DNA from: Leifsonia sp. ZF2019
GTDB lineage: Bacteria; Actinomycetota; Actinomycetes; Actinomycetales; Microbacteriaceae
Assembly (NCBI RefSeq): GCF_019924635.1
Contig: NZ_CP065037.1
Span: 558,001 to 622,000 of the forward strand
Direction: 5' to 3'
DNA: 64,000 nt
The translations under genes were made by a program, and so were the position numbers. The notes under the pieces are model-generated. The model was not told the DNA's origin and ran no database searches. It worked only from the letters and a program-made list of their open reading frames with translations. Shown here in pieces: positions 57,453-64,000 of the stretch. Every line of letters begins with the position of its first letter. Within the stretch, counting starts at the first letter, position 1.

Positions 57453-58621
57453 GCGTTTGCTCCCCAGAAACGACGTTCAACAAACCGATGTGTGAGTTCA
57501 GCCAAGATCAACGACACCCCCAGGGCCGCGACGAGAAGTAAGGGCGAGGCTGGGACGGGAAGAGCGGACGTGAACGTCGCCACGAGTAGTGGTGCGAGAA
57601 TGAGCACGGGCCAATGCCACAGATAGATGGCGTAAGAGCGGATTGCTACATAACCGGCAACGCGGTTGCTGCACACCTTTGTCAGTGCTGGACCGAGGCT
57701 GCGAGCTCCCGCGGCGATGAAGAGTGTCGCACCACTAACCGGAGCGAGCGCGACCCACCCAGGAAACGCCATGGACGGTGTGATGAACAACACACTCAAC
57801 ACAAGTAGCGCAGCACCGGAAACAGCCAACCATGGGCCCAACCTCGTGTTCGGGCGAGGCAGAAAGCAGAGTGCAGCGCCTGCTAGGAACTCCCAAACAC
57901 GAACGCCCGTGTTGAAGTACGCACCCGCCGGATCCGTCACCGAGAGGACTACCGAGAGTGCAAAGGAAGCGCCCGCGAGGGCTCCGAGCAGGAGGAAAAG
58001 ACGCCCGCGCGAGACCCGGACAATTCCAGCAGCCGCGATCACCGCGCAGAAAACGAGCGGAAGAATGACATAGAACTGTTCCTCCGTCGACAGCGACCAA
58101 AAATGCTCGAGCGCAGTGGGGGGAGCTCCGGCGGTCAGGTAGTCAACCGACTGAAACACCAATGCCCAATTCTGGACGAAAAACAGGGAAGAGACCTGCT
58201 GGACAGCCGTCTGGTGGCGGTCCGCCACCGGCACCAGAATCGGGGTAAGGACGGCGACCACAGCGATCACTGTCAATGCTGACGGCAACAAGCGGGCCGC
58301 TCGACGCATCCAGAAGCTACGAAGATTGATCCGCCCCTCGGCGTCAATCTGACGAAGGAGGTGCGTGGTGATCAGGAAACCAGAAATTACAAAGAAGACA
58401 TCGACCCCAACGAATCCGCCCGGAAGCGCTTCAGGCCAGTAGTGGTAGGTAACGACCGCACCAATAGCAAAGACCCTGAGGGCGGTAATCTCAACTCGAT
58501 GACCGGTCACTCCAGCAATTGAGCCAGCAGCGACAAGTTGCCCCAGCCCACCACGCCGCCTCGCAGAAATGGCCGGTGTGGCTGGGGTCACACGGGATGC
58601 GTGTTCGGTCGAATAGGTCAT
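57449..58621 (-). CDS. Acyltransferase 3 family membrane protein (OafA/YrhL-like)
   Basis: 390 residues with about ten membrane helices. Family motifs: ALRVFAIGAVVTYHYWPEAL (catalytic-region His), GGFVGVDVFFVISGFLITTH, RSFWMRRAARLLPSALTVIA, and EHFWSLSTEEQFYVILPLVF. It moves acyl groups across the membrane to extracellular glycans. It ends with THRFVERRF, where fused homologues would continue into SGNH; that part is the next gene. Confidence 0.92.
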   Translation of the reverse strand: MTYSTEHASRVTPATPAISARRRGGLGQLVAAGSIAGVTGHRVEITALRVFAIGAVVTYHYWPEALPGGFVGVDVFFVISGFLITTHLLRQIDAEGRINLRSFWMRRAARLLPSALTVIAVVAVLTPILVPVADRHQTAVQQVSSLFFVQNWALVFQSVDYLTAGAPPTALEHFWSLSTEEQFYVILPLVFCAVIAAAGIVRVSRGRLFLLLGALAGASFALSVVLSVTDPAGAYFNTGVRVWEFLAGAALCFLPRPNTRLGPWLAVSGAALLVLSVLFITPSMAFPGWVALAPVSGATLFIAAGARSLGPALTKVCSNRVAGYVAIRSYAIYLWHWPVLILAPLLVATFTSALPVPASPLLLVAALGVSLILAELTHRFVERRFWGANA

Positions 58622-58736
58622 AACCCCAGTCGACAGGAGCGCTTACCTCATGTCGCGGGTACCTTCACGAAATTGAGGGTATACCCCGCACTACCTTTAT
58701 GATCGAGAACAGGGTAACTGAGGTTAAAGCGATCGG

Positions 58737-59399
58737 TCAGCGGTCTAGGTCTCTGAGGTACATAAGAACTGCGCGCACCCGCCGGTGCCCCTGCTCATCG
58801 CCCGTGAGTTGAAACTTACCGAAAATGTTCCCTATGTGCTTGGCCACCGCCGCCTCAGACACGTAGAGCCTTCCCGCGATCTCCGCATTGGAGGCACCTT
58901 CGGCCATAGCTTGCAGCACCTCGCGTTCACGCGGGCTGAGCGAGTCAAGGGGGGAAGACTCCCGAGAGGGCAGAAGCTGCTGAACGACCGTTGGATCGAT
59001 TACAGTCCCCCCGGACCGAACCAGTTCCACACTCGCCAGAAACTCGGCCACACGACCTATACGTGACTTGAGGAGATAACCAACACCACCAGAACCATCT
59101 CCTAAGAGCTCCGGCAAGTAGGCTTCTGCGACGAACTCCGACAGAACAAGAACAGGCAGGCCAGGAAAGTCACGGCGGATCGTTAATGCGGCGTCAAGGC
59201 CATCCATCGGCGTGCTGGAGGGCATGCGGACATCGGTAACAACGATGTCGGCCCCATCGCCTTTGTCGAACGCAGTTCTTACCGTAGCCAAGAGTTCGGG
59301 GGCATCTTTCGCGGTCGAGACTGTGTGGCCATGCCGTTCGAATATCGCAACAAGACCATCGCGGAGAAGCACTGCGTCGTCGGCGAGAATAATATGCAT
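58737..59399 (-). CDS. NarL/LuxR-family response regulator
   Basis: 220 residues. The receiver domain has MHIILADDAVLLRDGLVAIF (acidic pocket DD), the phospho-acceptor Asp in IVVTDVRMPSS, and a late Lys in VGYLLKSRIG. The C-terminal LuxR HTH reads DSLSPREREVLQAMAEGASN, AEIAGRLYVSEAAVAKHIGN and IFGKFQL. It lies 12 bp after its sensor kinase. Targets might include the acyltransferase operon immediately downstream. Confidence 0.93.
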   Translation of the reverse strand: MHIILADDAVLLRDGLVAIFERHGHTVSTAKDAPELLATVRTAFDKGDGADIVVTDVRMPSSTPMDGLDAALTIRRDFPGLPVLVLSEFVAEAYLPELLGDGSGGVGYLLKSRIGRVAEFLASVELVRSGGTVIDPTVVQQLLPSRESSPLDSLSPREREVLQAMAEGASNAEIAGRLYVSEAAVAKHIGNIFGKFQLTGDEQGHRRVRAVLMYLRDLDR

Positions 59400-59411
59400 T
59401 GCCGGCTAAGT

Positions 59412-60755
59412 CTAAGGTGATCGTGTCTCGGATTCGTCTGTCGCTAGCGGCAATTCAAGTTCCACGACAGTTGGGCCGGCGGCAGGGCTATCTACTCGCA
59501 TGCAACCGCCGACCGAATGCGCCCGGGCGGCGAGGCCTCGCAAGCCCGTCCCGCACAAAGGATCTGCGCCACCAATCCCATCGTCAACGACTGAGACGTA
59601 AAGCGTTTCTGGACGTGAAGAGATTGTAATGTTCACGTTTGTTGCGCGGGCGTGGCGGTTGATGTTGGAGATGCTCTCACTCACCACGTAGAAGGCACAA
59701 GCTTCGATTTGTGGCGTCAAACGTTCCTCGAGGGAGGATCGGATGTGCACTGTGAGCGGAGAAAACCGTACCAGGTCCCGAACCGCCTCCGTGAGCCCCC
59801 GGTCAATTAGCACAGCCGGGTGAATACCTCGCATCACGGCACGCAAATCATCGAGTGCTGACTCAATCGCGGTGTGAGCGGCATCGAGCGCCTTATCTAG
59901 GCCAGAGGTAGGGACACCACTGGCGCGGAGGTCGGCAGCTTCCAACTCAGCAGCACCAACGAGCAGCGCCGCCGTGACGCACCTCTGTTGGACACCATCA
60001 TGAAGGTTTCGGCCAATCTCGTCACGTTGACGATCCAGAGCAGCAGCCAAGTGAGCCCGAGAATCAGTGAGCGCTCGAACTTGCGCTTCAAGCTCTTCGG
60101 GTCGTGCTGAAAGCAGCATCCTGGTCACGGATGTCTCAACCAGGACTAGAAACCCAACGGCATATGCGCCAACCGCGAAGGAAGTCGCGACGAACAAGAA
60201 CACCAGCACAATGCCTGTTCCATCGGTGATCCACACAGCATGGTTAAACGGCAGGGGCACCCCCGGAGGTTGCGCCACCCCCGTCTCTGCGAGCTGGTGC
60301 TGATAGAACACCACTTGTCCAGGAAGGAACAACGTGAAGAACAGATAAATAGGCGGCACCAAAACCGCGAAACCCTGAGCTATCCCCGACGTGACCGATA
60401 CCAGAAGTGCGGCGGTATCGCGCCAGGTGGCTGGTTCCCTATAACGAAGCGATACCCAGCTGGAAAGCCGTCCCCCAGTAAACGGGTCGTGTCCGGAAGA
60501 AACTCTCCGAAGCTGGAGCACACGTCCCCGACGCCGTTCCATCCGCGCAAAACCAACAGCGATGAGCGGCACAAACGGTAGCCCCACAATCAGTAGCGGA
60601 ATGATCAGCACCGTTCTCGCAACGCTGACCACGCTGAAGCCAGCAGCCCGCCATGGCCACGAACTCACCAAGAAGCGTCGACTTGCAAGAGCTTTCCCCA
60701 AACTCCCGAGTCTCGAAAATCGTTGGTGACTATTGCCGGAATGGACACACCTCAT
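59412..60755 (-). CDS. Sensor histidine kinase (HisKA_3 type)
   Basis: 447 residues from ATG at 60755 (a frame to 60791 is possible). A membrane sensor domain with four or so helices spans about 40-220 (SVVSVARTVLIIPLLIVGLP, LLVSVTSGIAQGFAVLVPPI, GTGIVLVFLFVATSFAVGAY). The dimerisation/phospho-acceptor segment is RDEIGRNLHDGVQQRC, with His in NLHDG. The HATPase_c core has FYVVSESISNINRHARATNV and VVDDGIGGADPLCGTGLRGL. It phosphorylates the adjacent response regulator. The signal is unknown. Confidence 0.9.
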   Translation of the reverse strand: MRCVHSGNSHQRFSRLGSLGKALASRRFLVSSWPWRAAGFSVVSVARTVLIIPLLIVGLPFVPLIAVGFARMERRRGRVLQLRRVSSGHDPFTGGRLSSWVSLRYREPATWRDTAALLVSVTSGIAQGFAVLVPPIYLFFTLFLPGQVVFYQHQLAETGVAQPPGVPLPFNHAVWITDGTGIVLVFLFVATSFAVGAYAVGFLVLVETSVTRMLLSARPEELEAQVRALTDSRAHLAAALDRQRDEIGRNLHDGVQQRCVTAALLVGAAELEAADLRASGVPTSGLDKALDAAHTAIESALDDLRAVMRGIHPAVLIDRGLTEAVRDLVRFSPLTVHIRSSLEERLTPQIEACAFYVVSESISNINRHARATNVNITISSRPETLYVSVVDDGIGGADPLCGTGLRGLAARAHSVGGCMRVDSPAAGPTVVELELPLATDESETRSP

Positions 60756-61038
60756 GGTCACCAGGCTACGAAATCGATCCACGGAAGACACTCACGCTGA
60801 ACATAACCGTCAGGTAGAGACAGCACTACCCGCACGCCACGGGCGGGAGCCCGGCCCGTGGATGCGGGGATCGGTCCCGCCCGCGCCAACACCACGGCGA
60901 AGACGTTGGTTGACCTACCCTGCGATGCACCGTCCGATCGACTCGATCACCGACCACTGAGCATCCGAAAGCAACCGAAACCGCGACACCCGTCAAGACT
61001 CGCAGCCGGCACCCCCAACGTTTGTCAGACACACCTAG

Positions 61039-62006
61039 GGCGTGTCTCCTAACCGTTGTTGTGGTCGTGGTGCAGGCTGGGCGTTGTGTCGCGGTCTCGG
61101 GTGTTGTCGGATTCTCAGTGGGAGCGGATCGCGTCGTTGATGCCGGCCCCGTCGCCGAAGGGCGGTCGCCCGTTCGGTGATCATCGTTTGGTGGTCGAGG
61201 CCATCATTTGGCGGTATCGGACCGGGATTCCGTGGCGGGATCTGCCGGCGGAGTTCGGTCCCTGGCAGACGGTCTGGAAGCGTCACAACCGATTCAGTCA
61301 CGACGGCACCTGGGACCGGGTGCATGCTGCGCTGTTGACTGAGGCCGACGCGGCCGGGGTGCTGGATTGGACGGTGAGCGTGGATTCCACGATCAACCGA
61401 GCCCACCAGCATGCGACCACCTTCGCCCGTGTCGAGGAGCCCGCGGGCCGCCGCCCCACCAACACCCCAGGGGGCACGATCGAATCACAAGAATCTTCGT
61501 CAGGAACCCGCTGACCACGCGATCGGCCGCTCGCGTGGCGGCCTGTCGACGAAGATCCACCAACTCGTCGATGGCAACGGACTCCCGCTTGTCGTGCTCC
61601 TCACGCCGGGCCAGTCCGGTGATTCGCCGATGTTTGACGCCTTGATGGGACAGCTCCGAGTAGATCGAATGGGTCGAGCTCGCACCCGGCCCGACGCCGT
61701 CCGCGGCGACAAAGCGTATTCATCACGCGCAATCCGCTCCCACCTCCGCCGACGCGGTATCGCGGCAGTCATCCCCGAACCCGACGATCAGAAGCGACAC
61801 CGCCTCAACCGCGGCAGCGCGGGCGGCAGACCACCCCGATTCGACGCGATCAACTACCGAGGACGGAACGTCATCGAACGCGGCTTCTGCGACACCAAGC
61901 AATGGCGAGGCCTCGCCACCCGCTACGACAACCTCGCCGTCACCTACCGGGGAGCAGTCGTCCTCCGCGCAATCACACTCTGGCTCAAACGGTTAGAAGA
62001 CACGCC
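61039..62006 (+). mobile_element. Intact IS5-family (IS427-like) element, copy 2
   Basis: 968 bp, apparently identical to copy 1 with the same ends and CTAG on both sides (61035-61038, 62007-62010). Direct repeat orientation. The stretch 60756-61034 before it has no supported gene. Confidence 0.95.
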
Positions 62007-62010
62007 CTAG
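61086..62010 (+). CDS. IS5-family transposase (orfA+orfB, +1 frame change), copy 2
   Basis: Same protein as copy 1, with orfA from GTG at 61086 to 61514 and orfB in the +1 frame to TAG 62008-62010. All three catalytic acidic residues are retained across the two frames. Two identical copies imply recent transposition or gene conversion. Confidence 0.88.
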
Positions 62011-62652
62011 GCGCACCGGTTGAGCACAGCTGAGCAGGAGCGCTCACTACGGTCTGGGGCGTTTCGCCTACCTCCACACGAGCGCCGCAACGATGATCGC
62101 GACACCCGCACCGGAACCGAATTCGGAATCATCCCCGCACTCGAAGCCAAAACATGGCGAACCAACATGATCGAAGCCGAACGACGCGGACACATCTGGG
62201 GCACCCGCGACCCGGGCTAAACCCCAACCAGGAACAGCGCGGCCCGCGAAGCGATCGCTGGACAAGGCCGCGGTTGCCGCACCTATAGGACACCCACACG
62301 GTGACCTCTATGTCGGCTCCTCCGCATGCTCACATCGAGTGCCAGATCATAACCATCGCAGCGAGTCCGCAAGCGGGGTCGGATCAGCCTGCGAGCCTCA
62401 CATTTCGAGCCGGGTGATTGCAGAGGATGTCAGAGGGTGAAAAATCTGGACCACCGACCACGCAGCCTATTTGGTCGAGGAGTGCAACGAGATCGTTGTG
62501 AGCCGCAGGTGGAGTGGCGTATGCAATGAGTTGCTCGACACATCCGGCCTCCACCACTTAAATCAAACGTAATTCATTTAAGTGGTTGCACGGATGCCCT
62601 GCGCTTGCCTACTTGCTTAGCTCAGAACCACAACGTTCGTTTTGGAGGTTCA
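62011..62652. other. 642-bp region with an unidentified ORF fragment
   Basis: A plus-strand frame ending at 62220 reads TGTEFGIIPALEAKTWRTNM and AERRGHIWGTRDPG, protein-like but without start or family; it may be a gene tail cut by the IS. From 62400 the DNA is AT-richer and ends in the cutinase control region. Confidence 0.4.
62554..62585. promoter_or_regulatory. AT-rich inverted repeat upstream of the cutinase gene
   Basis: CCACTTAAAT (62554-62563) and ATTTAAGTGG (62576-62585) form perfect 10-bp arms with a 12-bp spacer, 68 bp before the ATG. Likely an operator. Confidence 0.5.
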
Positions 62653-63519
62653 ATGAGTTCCGCTCCTGTGGCCAAGGCCAATTCGCCCAAATTCGTAATG
62701 AAACTGTCGGCGACCGCAGTGCTGGCTCTAGCAGTTGGCATGACCGCCGCTATCCCACCGGCCGCGGCTGTTTCATCGGGGACACGATGCGGGTTTGCGA
62801 CTATGGTCGCGGTCCGAGGCACCTCGGAGCCAGCCGGCACTGGCCTGAGCAACGGTGGACGCACATACGCATCCGGGGGAGTGGGCTCAACTGTCGGGCA
62901 GATCGTTGGGTACGCCAATCGAGAGCCCAACGTCCCTATCTACACAGAAGGGCTGGTGTATCCGGCTGCCGTCTATGAGGATCCAGGCACCACATACATC
63001 TCAAGCGTCAACGAGGGAATCACGAACCTCCATGCCGAAATCGAGAACCTCGCCTCAACCTGCCCGAGCACAAACATCCTGCTTGCCGGATACTCGCAAG
63101 GCGCCCATGTCATCGACGCCGTCCTTTCGAAGGACCACCCACCCGCATTTCCGGTCGCGCCGCTATCCACCAATGCGCGTGCGCACATCAAAGCAGTTGC
63201 GCTCGTCGCCAGTCCCACCTTCCGATCCGGACAACCTTGGAATGCCGCAGGATCGGGCACTTTGGATGGGATGTTCCCCGACCCATCGGGGAGCCTGAGC
63301 GACTGGACCGCACTGCAATGGAACTCGGACTATTCCGGCCAAACGTATCAACCGATCGTTCGTTCCTGGTGCTTTGCAGGCGACGCATTCTGTCAAGGAA
63401 TGTGGCCCGAAGGCATGGATATCCACGCAAGCTACGCCTCGTCGGAGGTCCCCATGGACGCGTGGCTGTTCATCAAATCCTGGATCACAACAGACGACAA
63501 GAAGAAACTGGTCCCGTGA
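62653..63519 (+). CDS. Secreted cutinase-family esterase
   Basis: 288 residues from ATG at 62653, with GGAGG 6 bp upstream. The signal peptide is KLSATAVLALAVGMTAAIPP, cleaved near AAA. The domain runs CGFATMVAVRGTSEPAGTGL, NILLAGYSQGAHVIDAVLSK (nucleophile Ser148 in GYSQG), KAVALVASPTFRSGQPWNAA, and SWCFAGDAFCQG with the catalytic Asp, then a likely His in MDIHASY. Cys pairs flank the domain as in other cutinases. It hydrolyses esters such as cutin or lipids, a useful trait for a plant-associated organism. Confidence 0.9.
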   Translation: MSSAPVAKANSPKFVMKLSATAVLALAVGMTAAIPPAAAVSSGTRCGFATMVAVRGTSEPAGTGLSNGGRTYASGGVGSTVGQIVGYANREPNVPIYTEGLVYPAAVYEDPGTTYISSVNEGITNLHAEIENLASTCPSTNILLAGYSQGAHVIDAVLSKDHPPAFPVAPLSTNARAHIKAVALVASPTFRSGQPWNAAGSGTLDGMFPDPSGSLSDWTALQWNSDYSGQTYQPIVRSWCFAGDAFCQGMWPEGMDIHASYASSEVPMDAWLFIKSWITTDDKKKLVP

Positions 63520-63860
63520 CCAGACCAGCGTCTCGCACGAGTCGAGGTATCGATGTGGCGACAGCGATCATCCTCGCCGTCACATCGGTCCTCCTCTCTG
63601 TCGTGCTGTCTTTCGGGGTGGCTCTGCAGCAGATGGGAGTAGCAGCCTGTGCACCGCAATCGCGGTGTGACGTTGGAGCGCTGGAGGTGACCGCGTTCAT
63701 CACTCCCCTTGCGGGAGTGGTCGGAGTCGTATTCGTTGCGGTCATGCTCGCCCTCCGGATTGGACGGAAACGGTTGTGGTGGATCCCGCTACCCGCGATC
63801 GGGCTCACCCTGGCCGCCTTCATCGCAGCAACACTCATCACCGCGAATCTCCTGCCCTGA
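63516..63860 (+). CDS. Small membrane protein, 114 aa
   Basis: GTG at 63516 overlaps the cutinase stop by 4 bp (GTGA), so translation is coupled. Three helices: DVATAIILAVTSVLLSVVLS, LEVTAFITPLAGVVGVVFVA and LPAIGLTLAAFIAATLITAN, with two Cys in the outer loop (CAPQSRC). The function is unknown. Bases 63861-64000 show no assignable gene. Confidence 0.7.
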   Translation: MTRPASRTSRGIDVATAIILAVTSVLLSVVLSFGVALQQMGVAACAPQSRCDVGALEVTAFITPLAGVVGVVFVAVMLALRIGRKRLWWIPLPAIGLTLAAFIAATLITANLLP

Positions 63861-64000
63861 CCCAGCATCGGATCGGTGCGAGCGGGAACTGGACCGGGAC
63901 TTGCGCTTGCACCCGGCGCGGGCGGTCGTCGACGACCTGCTCCCGAGCGGGCGCTGATCGGCGGGCAGCACCGCCCCCCACGCTCCGCATCCTGTGGTCA

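Noticed and set aside
52084..62010. Proven composite transposon
   Set aside because: The two IS copies each have their own CTAG pair, so independent insertions explain them equally well. It is kept only as a hypothesis.

Overview
The window is high-GC actinobacterial DNA. It looks like a Microbacteriaceae chromosome of the Leifsonia/Clavibacter type: many GTG/TTG starts, actinobacterial small genes (bS22, a BldC-like HTH, an EXLDI protein), menaquinone genes, and TAG-flanked insertion sequences. This is inferred from gene content and protein style; no 16S gene is present.

1-35.4 kb is mostly ordinary chromosome. Left to right it holds an oligopeptidase B (cut by the window edge), a FUSC-type membrane protein, a GH13 alpha-glucosidase, several regulators, a class A penicillin-binding protein with a MarR regulator, a winged-helix regulator preceded by a probable 34-aa cysteine-containing leader ORF, upp, tadA, a CDF transporter, proC, a trkA/trkH potassium system, bS22, paired GntR regulators, PPK2, and a quinone block (menF, menG, polyprenyl diphosphate synthase) next to a ferredoxin-NADP reductase. 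IS remnants interrupt it at 8.4-8.7 kb and 32.3-33.3 kb.

35.9-43.3 kb is the most interesting block. It reads as a surface-protein locus: a 59-aa protein that is little more than a LAATG-type sorting tail, an exosortase/archaeosortase-family enzyme with visible Cys/Arg/His residues, a processive GT2 glycosyltransferase with QxxRW, a polytopic membrane protein, and a ~1450-aa secreted protein. That protein has a glycine-rich region, eleven He_PIG Ig-like domains (five essentially identical 276-bp copies) and a C-terminal membrane segment ending in an arginine cluster. The gene order suggests synthesis, glycosylation and membrane or wall attachment of a surface filament or adhesin.

43.3-64 kb is accessory DNA rich in IS remnants (IS3, IS481, IS5) and secreted proteins: a DUF4232 protein, a lipoprotein, two trypsin-like proteases with C-terminal repeat or Ig domains, and a cutinase. 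Two identical 968-bp IS5-family copies in direct orientation (52,088-53,055 and 61,039-62,006) enclose about 8 kb. That segment contains a protease with a He_PIG domain, a five-tRNA array (Leu, Ser, Met, a degenerate Pro, Gln), a split acyltransferase/SGNH operon and a two-component system. IS5- and IS481-type elements here are flanked by CTAG, and several sit exactly on TAG stop codons.
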